Source: Acidobacteriota bacterium (GTDB lineage: Bacteria > Acidobacteriota > Vicinamibacteria > Marinacidobacterales > Marinacidobacteraceae). Taken from it: DNA of 55,421 bases. Below, one piece after another: positions 1-7,816 of this stretch. Made by a program: the position numbers and the translations under genes. The notes beneath the pieces were generated by a model. It saw nothing but the letters and a program-made list of their open reading frames with translations. It did no database searches and had not been told where the DNA came from. The stretch spans positions 1 to 55,421 of the forward strand of contig VXNL01000092.1 in the NCBI GenBank assembly GCA_009840635.1. The letters run 5' to 3'. Within the stretch, counting starts at the first letter, position 1; each line of letters begins with the position of its first letter.

Positions 1-54
1 ACCCTCTTTTGCCTATTGTCGCGGGGGCGCGGAGTTGTCTATACGCGAGGGCGG

Positions 55-936
55 TCACGGCAGGGGGTCCGGGGGCGTGAAGCGCCAGCGGGCGCGTTCC
101 TTGCCGAGTTGGAGCCAGCCTTCGCCGACGATGCGGCGCACGATGTAGAGCCCGCCCTCGGTGAGGTCGTAGGGGACGAGCGAGGGTTCGCCGTCCTTGC
201 GCTCGTAGAGCGCGGGGGATTCCTGGGCGCGGCTGCGGAGGTAGGTGAACTGGCCGTCGTGCCACATGGCTTCCACGAGGAACGGCCACTCGCGGGCCTT
301 CCTGTCGAGGGTGTAGGGGAACTCGATCCGGAGCGGGTAGCGGGCGCGGTAGGCGTCGATCTCCTCCGCGGCGGCTTCGCGCGCGGCGGTGACCTGTTCC
401 TCGGCGGCGGTGCGCGTGGCCTGGGCCTCTGCGCGGGCCTGGGTGGCCATCGTCTGGTAGGACTGGATGCGGGACCGCGCCACGAAGGCGGGCTGGTGCG
501 CGCCGCGGCGGACGGGTGCGGCGAGGCCGGTGGCTTCGTCACCGGCAGCCGGATCGTGGAACCGCACCACGAGGTGCGGGTCGAGGTCCTCCGACTCGGC
601 GACGAGGAAGCTGTAGATGCGTCCGGACTCGCAGACGAGGGCGATGTTCGTTTCAACGTCGGCCGAGACCGGCTTGAGGAAGGCGACGTTGGCGCTTCCC
701 GTGAGGTGCCAGTACTCGGCGTCGCCGACGACGTAGTCGAGGATCGTTTCCCGGGCCGGGAGCGTGATGACGGTGGTGTGCCGGACGCGGGCCTGGAGCC
801 GCCAGACGGTGTCCTCCGGCGTGTCGTCCAGCCGGAGGATGTGGGAGTCCTGGGCGATGGCGGGCGCGGGACATGCCAGGAAGAGGACGAGCGCCACGAC
901 GAGGCGCGGCACGAGGGTCGGTAACGAGGGGATCAT
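55..936 (-). CDS. VirB9/TrbG-type conjugation channel protein
   Basis: 293 residues with an N-terminal signal peptide: a hydrophobic stretch at about residues 10-28 ending in a P-A-I-A-Q-D cleavage region. The remainder is the beta-rich pattern of the VirB9/CagX/TrbG family, which forms part of the outer-membrane core of type IV secretion channels. A central charged Ala/Glu/Arg stretch (about residues 165-195) looks helical or coiled-coil and links an N-terminal domain to a C-terminal one containing L-R-I-E-F-P-Y and the final R-R-I-V-G-E-G-W. It starts 4 bases after the VirB4 gene, in the same minus-strand operon as the VirB2- and VirB3-type genes. The family call rests on domain pattern and context; the exact subfamily (VirB9 versus TrbG) is not settled. 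The 54 bases beyond its stop to the window edge show no gene start. Confidence 0.8.
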   Translation of the reverse strand: MIPSLPTLVPRLVVALVLFLACPAPAIAQDSHILRLDDTPEDTVWRLQARVRHTTVITLPARETILDYVVGDAEYWHLTGSANVAFLKPVSADVETNIALVCESGRIYSFLVAESEDLDPHLVVRFHDPAAGDEATGLAAPVRRGAHQPAFVARSRIQSYQTMATQARAEAQATRTAAEEQVTAAREAAAEEIDAYRARYPLRIEFPYTLDRKAREWPFLVEAMWHDGQFTYLRSRAQESPALYERKDGEPSLVPYDLTEGGLYIVRRIVGEGWLQLGKERARWRFTPPDPLP

Positions 937-940
937 GGGG

Positions 941-3364
941 TCAGCTCCGTTGTTGGGCGAGGTGGGCGAGGCCGCGCCGGAGGCCGTGGGCCTCGATGGC
1001 CTGGGCGCGGCGCGCCGCGTCCACCGGGGAGGACGTGTAGAGCCAGTAGCTCTCGGGATCGACGTTCAGCCGGACCACGCCGGCCGACTGGGCGCGGCGC
1101 AGGTACAGCTCCTGTTTCGGGACGAGCTGGCGGATCGTCGCCATCTCCGTGGGGTTCAGCTGGAAGATTTCGGCGACCGCCGCGGGGAGGTCCGGGTTGG
1201 CGAGGAAGAGCTTGGTCGGGATGGACTCGAGAAGCCCCTGGGCGGCCGGGGAGGCCGTCACGTCCACCGCCGACTGCGTGGCGAGGACGAGCGCGGCGTT
1301 GCGCTTCCGCCAGGTCTTCGCCGCCTCGGCCAGGTAGGCGAGGACCGAGGGGTCGTTCAGGTAGCGCCAGGCTTCGTCGACCACCATGAGCTTCACGCGG
1401 GCGGCCTCGGCCGGGCTGTCGAGCGCGAGGCGCATCCGCTCGAGGAGGTAGAAGAGGGCGGCCTCGCAGAGGTCCTCGTGCTCGGCGGCGCCGGCGAGGT
1501 CGATCACCTGCCAGTCGGCGAGCTGGATCTCAGCGGCTTGGGGATTGTCGAAGTAGGCGGCCCAGGCGCCGTCCCCGTGCCAGCGGCTCATGGCGGGCCA
1601 CATCCGCTTCGGGAGCGACCTGACGAAGGCGGAGAGTGAGCGCGCGTCCGGCTCGAAGGCGTAGAGGTCCTCGATCCGGGCGCGGATCTCGGAGGGGTCG
1701 GCCCCGGAGGGCTCGTGGCCGCCAATCCGGAGCAGGCGGGTGATCCAGCCGGTGAGGAACTGGTAGGTGCGCTCGCCCGGGGGCAGGGTGAACGGCTTGA
1801 GAGCGAGCGCGCCGTCGGCGTGGTCGGGGGCGAGCTGGAGGTAGCCGCCGCCGAGGAACTGGGTGAGCCAGCGGTAGGAGCCGCCGAGGTCCAGGACCAG
1901 CACGCGGGGGGCGTACTGGAGGCTCTGGACGAGGAGGTAGTTGAGCAGGAAGCTCTTGCCCGCTCCGGTGGCCCCGAGGATCAGGGTGTGGCCCACGTCC
2001 CCGGCGAAGAGGTCGTAGAAGAAGGGGGTCCGCCACCGGGTCTCGAAGGTGGCGAGGACGGGCCGGCCGAGGTGGCGGCTGACGGGTTCGCCCTTGGGCG
2101 GGCCGAAGAGGGGGGCGAGGCAGGCGGCGACGCCGGCGCTGGCGAACACGCTCCGGATCTGGCGCTTGCGCGGCATGGCCGGCATGCGGGCGAACCAGGT
2201 GGGGAGCTGGCCGTAGCCTTCGCGGATCACCTTCGCGTCGCAGCCGGCGAAGATGCGGCGGAGTTCCGCGTCGAGCCGCTCGGTCTCGGTCAGTTCGCCG
2301 TGGAGGGCGACGGTGAGGGCGAGGTCGCCGTAGGCGATGCCGTCCGCCTCCAGTTCGACGAGCGCGGAGCCGAGACGGGAGGACTCGGCCTCGGCAGCCG
2401 TGTCCACCATCGCGTTGGCGGAGCCCTCGGCCTCCTGGACGTGCGCCATCATGGAGTAGCGCTTCTGGAAGTAGTGACGCTGTGCGCTGCGGATGCGGCG
2501 CCGGGCGGCTTCGAGCGACTGCGGCCGCCATTCGAGGGTGATGGTGAGCCGGGCTTCGAGCCGGTTGAGCTCTTCGAGGAGGTTGGCCTTCGCCGTGACG
2601 GGAGGCGAGTTGAGCGAATAGAGGATGACGGGCTCGCCGTCGAGCCGGAGGTGCTGGCGTTCGGCTTCGAGCTCGGAGAGGGCGAGCCGCCAGTTGAGGC
2701 CGCTGGCGGCGCCGTCGCCGTGCCAGGGGCGCCCGGGACGGTTCACCAGCTCGGAGAGGAACGCGGTGGCCTCGGCAGCGGAGAGGACGGTGAGCGGGGT
2801 CACGTCGTCGGCGAGCGCGGCGCTCGCGTCCACGAGTTGCCGGAAGCGGATGGCGGCCTGCCGGAGTTCGGCCGCGAGGTAGGCGCTCTCGTGGGGGTTG
2901 CGGCGCGCGCGGAGCCAGTTGCGGGCGTAGTCCAGGGGCCACGGACCGCCGCTCGTGCCGTGGACGGCCGCCTGCTCGAGGCCGGGGTTGGTGCACCAGA
3001 CGACGTAGGTCTGGAGGTCCTGGACGCGCGGCAGGAGGAAGGCGCGGCGATTCTCCTGGGAGAGCTGGGCGACGCCTTCGAGGCCCTCGGGCGCGAGCAG
3101 CGCCGCCGGGCGGCGGAGAAGATAGAAGTAGAGCCGGGTGCGGCGGTCGAGGCCCGAGAGGACGCGCTGCCAGCGCCCGAGCACTTGGTCGAGCTGTTCC
3201 GGGGTGCGGCCGTCGATGACGGCCGGGGCCATGCGGGCGACGGCGAAGAGTTCGCCCGCGCGCGTGAGGCAGAAGGGGTGCTGCCGGAGCCAGCCCCAGT
3301 AGGGCAGCTCGTCGGCGAGCGCCCCCGCCGCCTGGAAGTCCTGCCGCTCGGCCTGGAGGTTCAT
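941..3364 (-). CDS. VirB4/TrbE-family conjugation ATPase
   Basis: 807 residues from the ATG at 3364, which overlaps the stop of the VirB3-type gene as ATGA. The open frame continues upstream, but that extension only shadows the previous gene. The protein has the layout of VirB4/TrbE ATPases: an N-terminal alpha/beta domain of about 400 residues, then a RecA-like motor with Walker A G-A-T-G-A-G-K-S (residues 464-471), Walker B K-L-M-V-V-D-E-A (about 657-664) and a following A-T-Q-S box. In this family the ATPase powers pilus assembly and substrate transfer at the inner membrane. Length is typical. Its neighbours (VirB2-, VirB3- and VirB9-type proteins) confirm a type IV secretion operon. No VirB1, VirB5, VirB6, coupling protein or relaxase is seen in the window; these are expected beyond the left edge. 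Confidence 0.93.
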   Translation of the reverse strand: MNLQAERQDFQAAGALADELPYWGWLRQHPFCLTRAGELFAVARMAPAVIDGRTPEQLDQVLGRWQRVLSGLDRRTRLYFYLLRRPAALLAPEGLEGVAQLSQENRRAFLLPRVQDLQTYVVWCTNPGLEQAAVHGTSGGPWPLDYARNWLRARRNPHESAYLAAELRQAAIRFRQLVDASAALADDVTPLTVLSAAEATAFLSELVNRPGRPWHGDGAASGLNWRLALSELEAERQHLRLDGEPVILYSLNSPPVTAKANLLEELNRLEARLTITLEWRPQSLEAARRRIRSAQRHYFQKRYSMMAHVQEAEGSANAMVDTAAEAESSRLGSALVELEADGIAYGDLALTVALHGELTETERLDAELRRIFAGCDAKVIREGYGQLPTWFARMPAMPRKRQIRSVFASAGVAACLAPLFGPPKGEPVSRHLGRPVLATFETRWRTPFFYDLFAGDVGHTLILGATGAGKSFLLNYLLVQSLQYAPRVLVLDLGGSYRWLTQFLGGGYLQLAPDHADGALALKPFTLPPGERTYQFLTGWITRLLRIGGHEPSGADPSEIRARIEDLYAFEPDARSLSAFVRSLPKRMWPAMSRWHGDGAWAAYFDNPQAAEIQLADWQVIDLAGAAEHEDLCEAALFYLLERMRLALDSPAEAARVKLMVVDEAWRYLNDPSVLAYLAEAAKTWRKRNAALVLATQSAVDVTASPAAQGLLESIPTKLFLANPDLPAAVAEIFQLNPTEMATIRQLVPKQELYLRRAQSAGVVRLNVDPESYWLYTSSPVDAARRAQAIEAHGLRRGLAHLAQQRS

Positions 3365-3651
3365 TCGAGGATGTCGACGTGCCAGGCGCTCGGCTTGCCG
3401 GGGTCGTAGCGGACCTTGCCGGCGGCGCTCGCGGCGACGATGGAGAGCATCCGGGGGTCCTTCCGCCAGGCCCACCAGCCCGCCGCGTAGAGGGTCGAGA
3501 AGATGACGGCGCCGGTGACGATGGAGTTCAGGGCGTTCCACATCGCCAGCCCGAGGGTGAGCGACAGCAGGAACCAGCGGCGCTCGACGCCGAGGATGGT
3601 GAGCGGCCGGCTAAGCGCCGGGTGGCCGTGCCAGGGTTTCGATCCGGTCAA
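3361..3651 (-). CDS. VirB3/TrbD-type inner-membrane protein
   Basis: 96 residues from a TTG start; no ATG or GTG in this frame would leave the family's N-terminal region complete. The N-terminus has the P-L-T-I-L-G-V-E pattern of VirB3/TrbD proteins, followed by two close hydrophobic segments (about residues 27-43 and 44-62) and a soluble tail that includes K-D-P-R-M-L. In this family the protein sits in the inner membrane and supports VirB4. Its stop overlaps the VirB4 start (ATGA), a coupling typical of virB3-virB4 pairs. Size and order (VirB2, VirB3, VirB4) match type IV secretion operons. Confidence 0.85.
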   Translation of the reverse strand: MTGSKPWHGHPALSRPLTILGVERRWFLLSLTLGLAMWNALNSIVTGAVIFSTLYAAGWWAWRKDPRMLSIVAASAAGKVRYDPGKPSAWHVDILE

Positions 3652-3660
3652 GGCGCGTTC

Positions 3661-3948
3661 TCAGAAGAGCCAGGCCAGGAAGTTGGCCGCTCCCATCGCC
3701 ATCCCGAGTCCGAAGATGATCCCGGCGAGCGCCTTCTTGGAGCCGCCCTCGCCGAAGGCGAACATGAGGCCGCCGATCACGATGGCGATGAGGGACAGGC
3801 CCCGGGCGATGGGGCCGGTGAAGGCGTCCTGCAGGACCTGGACGGCGTCGAGCCAGGGGCTGACGCCCTGGGCGAGCGCGGTGGCCGGCAGGAAGAGGGC
3901 GGCGGCCGCGGCGGCAGCGACGGTGAGTCGGCGCGTGGTGGGGGTCAT
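3661..3948 (-). CDS. VirB2/TrbC-type conjugative pilin
   Basis: 95 residues from the ATG at 3948, chosen because a good AAGGAG ribosome site lies just upstream (about 3955-3961). An open frame extends 22 codons further but has no such site. The sequence has a long signal segment rich in alanine ending in A-L-A-Q (about residues 8-27). A mature part of about 68 residues follows, with two hydrophobic helices split by a short polar turn (G-E-G-G-S-K-K), the standard layout of VirB2/TrbC pilins. These are processed and assembled into the pilus. It is the first of the VirB2-VirB3-VirB4-VirB9 set. Confidence 0.85.
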   Translation of the reverse strand: MTPTTRRLTVAAAAAAALFLPATALAQGVSPWLDAVQVLQDAFTGPIARGLSLIAIVIGGLMFAFGEGGSKKALAGIIFGLGMAMGAANFLAWLF

Positions 3949-3997
3949 GGGAGTGCTCCTTGCGGGGGTGTGAGCGGTGGCGGCAGCGCCGCGCCGG

Positions 3998-4315
3998 TCA
4001 GTCGGAGAAGTCACCGTGCTCCTGGTCTTTGAGGCGGCGGGCGAGTTCGGGATCGCCGTCGCCGCGCCGGACGGACCGCTCCACGAGGTCCACCTTCCGG
4101 CCCACGTCGTAGAGGCCGAGGCTCCGGAGGACTCCGGCCAAGCCGACGACGATGTTGAGGACTCCCGAACTGGCGAAGAGGGCGACCGGCCACCAGTGCT
4201 CGGTCAGGATCAGCCGGCGGTGGGGGGAGAGGTAGTCGAAGCGGGCGGCGGCCACGAACACGAGGGAGGCGACGACGGCGACGGTGAGGCCGAGGCTCAC
4301 TTTCCAGGGGTGCAT
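3998..4315 (-). CDS. small two-helix membrane protein in the conjugation operon
   Basis: 105 residues from an ATG at 4315. Two hydrophobic segments are visible (about residues 7-23 and 44-64), followed by a charged tail ending in K-D-Q-E-H-G-D-F-S-D. No family is recognised. The start overlaps the end of the preceding small gene by 19 bases and the next gene downstream is the VirB2-type pilin, so a role in the transfer apparatus or mating-pair formation is plausible but inferred only from position. Confidence 0.6.
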   Translation of the reverse strand: MHPWKVSLGLTVAVVASLVFVAAARFDYLSPHRRLILTEHWWPVALFASSGVLNIVVGLAGVLRSLGLYDVGRKVDLVERSVRRGDGDPELARRLKDQEHGDFSD

Positions 4316-4506
4316 GGGTCGTTCGCCGGTGGTGGCGTCGTGCCGGGTGGGCAGATGAGTCGGGCGACGAAGAGGGCGGCGCGCACGAGGGCCATCAGAA
4401 GGCGGACGGATGCGAGGTACAAAGCCGTGAGGGCGACGCGGAGGCTCAGGCGGGCGATCTCGAACGAGCGGAGCGCAAACGCCGCTGGCGAAAAGGAATC
4501 GAACAT
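4297..4506 (-). CDS. small hydrophobic protein, conjugation operon
   Basis: 69 residues from an ATG at 4506, two bases after the stop of the upstream 302-residue gene. The middle of the protein (about residues 18-53) is one long amphipathic to hydrophobic region with arginines, suggesting one or two membrane helices. The tail is proline-rich and contains two cysteines. No family is recognised. Support comes from the tight spacing on both sides, with the downstream gene overlapping its end by 19 bases. Confidence 0.5.
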   Translation of the reverse strand: MFDSFSPAAFALRSFEIARLSLRVALTALYLASVRLLMALVRAALFVARLICPPGTTPPPANDPCTPGK

Positions 4507-4508
4507 CG

Positions 4509-5417
4509 TCAGATCTCGAAGAGGTCGGGCGGCGGCCGGTTCGAGCCGCCGCGCGCGTTGGTGTCCGGGCCGGTGGCGGCCTTCCCCGCGCGGACGAGGT
4601 GCCGGACGATGTTCCGGGCGGCCCGGCCGTTCGAGCCGAACAGGGCGAAGCCGGCAGCGGCCTTCGCGGCGACGGTGGCGCCGTTGTAGTGCGGCGACGT
4701 GACTTCGATGTTCACGCGCCCGAAGGTGTCGCGGCCTTCCTCGTCGGTGAGGGTGTACTCCACCTGGGCGTCGGGGAAGGCGACCTTGCCGTCGGGCCCG
4801 ATGGGGAGGTGGTATTCGCTGGCGGCGCGGCGGCGCTCGGCGTCGGCGGCGAGCTTGCCGGCGCGCACCCGGGCGGCTTCGCTGCGGCGGGCGACGATCC
4901 CGCGGAGTTCGCCGTCGAGGCGGATGCGCCGCAGTGTGGCTCCCTGCGCCGCGAGTTCTGCGCGGGCCGCGCGCACCGCGCGATAGATCGCCACGTCGTG
5001 CGCCGCGTCCTGGGGTCTGCCCCATCCGGCGCAGAAGTGCTGGCCGGCGTCGAAGCCGTGCCGCTCGGCGGCGGCGCGTGCGTGGCGCGCCCCCTTCCGG
5101 GTGGCGGCGAGCGTCTGGAAGGAGCCGCCGCCGGCAGCGGTGGCGGTGCGCTCGTCGAGGTCCTGTTCCGCGATGAGCTTGTCGATTGCGCGGCGGGCGG
5201 CGTAGGGGTGGCCGTCGTAGTGGACGGCCGCGATGTCCCGGTAGGCGACGGTGCGGTGGATGCTCACGTCCACGAGCGCCGACTCCATGCGCGCGCGGGC
5301 GGAGCGGGGTTCGCCCCGTTCGCGGCCCTCCCCGCGGTGGCCGGAGCGCCGCCGGGCGTCGAGCCGTACGGCGACCGCCGGAGCCGGGCGGCGCGGGTCG
5401 GGCCTGCGGGAGTTCAC
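4509..5417 (-). CDS. unknown protein of the conjugative element, possibly relaxation-associated
   Basis: 302 residues from a GTG at 5417, 10 bases after the second ArdC-like gene. The first 43 residues are Arg/Pro-rich and low in complexity, so translation may instead begin at the ATG for residue 44. The segment at about residues 50-90 could be a winged helix; it is followed by a T-R-K-G-A-R-H-A stretch and H-D-V-A-I-Y-R-A. This arrangement resembles the replication-relaxation proteins of actinobacterial plasmids, but the match is by eye and weak. The C-terminal part is alanine-rich. A DNA-processing accessory role is inferred from position. Confidence 0.55.
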   Translation of the reverse strand: MNSRRPDPRRPAPAVAVRLDARRRSGHRGEGRERGEPRSARARMESALVDVSIHRTVAYRDIAAVHYDGHPYAARRAIDKLIAEQDLDERTATAAGGGSFQTLAATRKGARHARAAAERHGFDAGQHFCAGWGRPQDAAHDVAIYRAVRAARAELAAQGATLRRIRLDGELRGIVARRSEAARVRAGKLAADAERRRAASEYHLPIGPDGKVAFPDAQVEYTLTDEEGRDTFGRVNIEVTSPHYNGATVAAKAAAGFALFGSNGRAARNIVRHLVRAGKAATGPDTNARGGSNRPPPDLFEI

Positions 5418-5427
5418 GGCGCGGCCG

Positions 5428-6459
5428 TCACCGTCCGGGCGTCATGCTCGGCGCGGCGCGTTCCGGCGCCGGCCGGGGAGGCGTGGCGGGGGCGCGCTCG
5501 GGACTGTCCGGTGCCCGCTCCGCAGTGGTGCGGGTGCGGGGCTGCCGGGCCTCCCGCGCCAGGTCGCGCAGCTGTTCGCGCGCGGGCCGGAGCAGGTTCC
5601 TCGAGATACGGTCGGCCTCGGCGGCCGCCCGGTGGATCTCGCGGGGGTCCGCCTTGAGCGCCTTCACCCAGAGGTCCTTGTACGCCTCGGAGTCGGCGGG
5701 TTGGTAGCCGACTCCGACGCGCTGCGCGGTGGTCATCGTGGCGATTTCCACGCGGAGGTTCTCGCGTCCGTGGGCCTCGCCGTCGAGTCCTTCCGAGTGC
5801 GCCTCCTTGAAGGTCTCCCGGTTCATCCGCTCCTTGTGGCCGGAGGCGTGGGCCATGTGGCGGAATGCGGTGTTGTAGTAGGTGTCCGCGCTCGAGTAGC
5901 GCGCCCGCTCGGGGATGACGATGCGGTCCTGGTCCTTCGCGTAGTAGCCGAGGTCGCCGGGCGATTCCTTGATGGGGACCGCGGAGCTGGCGATCACCGC
6001 GTCCGCCGCCCGGTGCGCGTGCCACTCGGCGCGCGGCGGGCGGCGGTCGAGCTTGAGGCCGCGGGTCTGCTCGACGTTGTAGACGGTGGTCGTGCGCCAG
6101 ACGGGCTGCTTGCCGGCGTCGTCGCGGTAGAGGATCCGTTCGCCGACGGCGCCGCGGGCGAGCTTCCCGCCGTTTTCGCGGACTTGCTTCGCGGACACCC
6201 AGCGGTTGTCGGCGAAGCCGCGGTCCTGGCCGCGGGAGGAGAGGTAGACGCCGTTGCCGCCGGTGTACCGCCGGCCGGTGACGCCGTTCCGCGGGAGGGC
6301 GGGTTCTCCGGCCTTCGCTTCGCGCTGCCAGGGCGCGGTTCCCTCCTCGATCTGCTTGATGACAGTCTCCACGAACTTCTCGTGGTAGCGGGAGGGGGCG
6401 GCGATGCCGGTGGCCACGGCGGTGCCGCGCCGCGGAGTGTCGGTCTGGGTTTCGGGCAT
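5428..6459 (-). CDS. ArdC-like protein with a destroyed zinc-protease motif
   Basis: 343 residues from an ATG preceded by a strong GGGAGGAAC ribosome site. The N-terminal domain (residues 24-130) matches the ArdC single-strand DNA-binding region: Y-H-E-K-F ... G-T-A-P-W-Q, then R-R-Y-T-G-G-N-G and D-N-R-W-V. The C-terminal metallopeptidase domain aligns with the adjacent paralogue, but where that has H-E-L-S-H this protein has R-H-M-A-H (residues 200-204), so the first zinc His and the catalytic Glu are both lost while H204 and H208 remain. The probable third-ligand region (E-N-L-R-V-E-I-A, residues 233-240) persists. ArdC proteins protect incoming DNA from restriction during conjugation; this copy may act only through DNA binding. 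The two ArdC genes are adjacent and co-directional (16-base gap), a tandem duplication. Confidence 0.85.
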   Translation of the reverse strand: MPETQTDTPRRGTAVATGIAAPSRYHEKFVETVIKQIEEGTAPWQREAKAGEPALPRNGVTGRRYTGGNGVYLSSRGQDRGFADNRWVSAKQVRENGGKLARGAVGERILYRDDAGKQPVWRTTTVYNVEQTRGLKLDRRPPRAEWHAHRAADAVIASSAVPIKESPGDLGYYAKDQDRIVIPERARYSSADTYYNTAFRHMAHASGHKERMNRETFKEAHSEGLDGEAHGRENLRVEIATMTTAQRVGVGYQPADSEAYKDLWVKALKADPREIHRAAAEADRISRNLLRPAREQLRDLAREARQPRTRTTAERAPDSPERAPATPPRPAPERAAPSMTPGR

Positions 6460-6475
6460 GGTGGTTCCTCCCGGG

Positions 6476-7567
6476 TCAGCGGCTCGGCGAGAGAGGCGGT
6501 GCGTCGCGCGTCGGCGCCGCTGGGGACCGTGCAGGGAGCGCGCGGTCGGGCGGCGCCATCGCGGCGACCGCCCGGGGTTCGTTGGCGATCGCGTCCAGGC
6601 GCTCGCGCGCCGGGCTGATGAGGTAGCGGGAGATGCGGTCGGCTTCGCCGGCGGCGCGGTGGATCTCGCGCGGGTCCTTTTCGAGCGCCTCGATCCAGCT
6701 CTTCACGTACGCCGCGCTGTTGCCGCACTGGCCGTCCCGCGGGTGGTGGCCGATCCCGATGCGCTCGCCGGTCATCATGGCGGCGATCTCCGCACGGAGC
6801 TCCTCGCGGGCGTAAGGGGCGCTGCCGAAGCCTCCCGTGGGGTACTTGACGGCGTTGTGGAACGTTTCGCGGTCGAGCCGGCTCTCGTGGCCGGTCGCGT
6901 GCGACAGCTCGTGCAGCGCGGTGGCGTAGTAGCGCTCCGCGCTCGGGAACTGGCCCCGCTCCGGAAGCACGATCTCGTCGCGCTTCGGGGAGTAGTAGGC
7001 CCGGTCGCCGGGCGCGTGCTTGATCGTGACGCTCGCGGCCTCGATCACCGCCTCGGCGGACTTGTGGGCCTGCCAGTCGGCCACCGGGGCCGCGCGCGCC
7101 GGGAGGTCGAGGCCGCGCGCCTGCTCCACGTTGAACACCGTGTAGGTGCGGACGAACGCCCGCCCCTTGTCGTGGCGCTCGTAGACCGGCCGCCCGTCGC
7201 CGTCGACGACCGCCAGGCCGTTGTCGTCCCTCTTCGGCGACAGCTTCTTCGTGTCGAAGTAGAGGATCTTCTCGCCGTGCTCGCCCTTCTTGACGTGGCC
7301 GCCGGCCTGGGCGATCTGCCGATAGGTGGCCCAGCGGTTGTCGGTGAACCCCCGCTCCTGGCCCGCCTGCGCGAGATACAGCGCGTTGCCGCCCGTGTAC
7401 GGCTTGTTGCTGAAGGCGTTCTCGGGCATGAACCGCTCGCCGGGCTTCCACGGCTTCTGCCACGGGGCGGTGCCGTCCGCGATCTGCCGGATGATCGAGT
7501 CGGCGAACTGTCGGTGGTACTCGCCGACGTGGTCCTTGCGGGGAGCGTCGGTGTTGGCTTGGGCCAT
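6476..7567 (-). CDS. ardC: ArdC-like anti-restriction zincin
   Basis: 363 residues. The N-terminal ArdC domain (about residues 14-150) carries G-T-A-P-W-Q-K-P-W, P-Y-T-G-G-N-A and D-N-R-W-A. It is followed by a zincin-like domain with an intact H-E-L-S-H-A-T-G-H motif (residues 219-227) and a downstream E-E-L-R-A-E-I-A that should provide the third metal ligand. Proteins of this family bind single-stranded DNA and shield incoming plasmid DNA from host restriction. It lies in a minus-strand run with the primase-like gene and the transfer genes, as expected for early-expressed genes of a conjugative element. Unlike the next gene downstream, its active site looks complete. Confidence 0.9.
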   Translation of the reverse strand: MAQANTDAPRKDHVGEYHRQFADSIIRQIADGTAPWQKPWKPGERFMPENAFSNKPYTGGNALYLAQAGQERGFTDNRWATYRQIAQAGGHVKKGEHGEKILYFDTKKLSPKRDDNGLAVVDGDGRPVYERHDKGRAFVRTYTVFNVEQARGLDLPARAAPVADWQAHKSAEAVIEAASVTIKHAPGDRAYYSPKRDEIVLPERGQFPSAERYYATALHELSHATGHESRLDRETFHNAVKYPTGGFGSAPYAREELRAEIAAMMTGERIGIGHHPRDGQCGNSAAYVKSWIEALEKDPREIHRAAGEADRISRYLISPARERLDAIANEPRAVAAMAPPDRALPARSPAAPTRDAPPLSPSR

Positions 7568-7586
7568 GGCGGTGTCTCCGGACGGC

Positions 7587-7802
7587 TCAGGCCGCGGCGT
7601 AGGCGGAGCGGTCGTCGACCTCCGCGCCGAACGCGTCGTCGGTCTCCTGCCCGTCCTGGTGGATGGGGAAGCCGAACGCGGCCGCGATCTCCTCGGGGGC
7701 GACGATGGGGAGGCCGCGGTCCAGGGCGCGCGCGAACTTTTCCTCGGTGTCGACAGAGACGGCGCGTTCGCCGCCTTCGAGCGTGATTTCGGTGATGGCC
7801 AT
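7587..7802 (-). CDS. small acidic protein of unknown function
   Basis: 71 residues from the ATG at 7802, which has a GGAGG ribosome site at the right distance. The open frame runs further upstream but that is a shadow of the primase gene. The protein is acidic, with a predicted helix and sheet mix and no membrane segment. It contains V-D-T-E-E-K-F-A-R-A-L-D-R-G and an I-A-A-A-F-G-F-P stretch. No family is recognised. It sits 14 bases after the primase-like gene and 19 bases before the intact ArdC gene, so it is probably co-transcribed with both. Confidence 0.55.
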   Translation of the reverse strand: MAITEITLEGGERAVSVDTEEKFARALDRGLPIVAPEEIAAAFGFPIHQDGQETDDAFGAEVDDRSAYAAA

Positions 7803-7816
7803 GGGGGGTCCTCCGG

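Noticed and set aside
16..924. Long plus-strand open frames opposite the VirB9 and VirB4 genes
   Set aside because: They mirror the real minus-strand genes in GC-rich DNA, are rich in Gly/Ala/Arg/Glu and show no domain.
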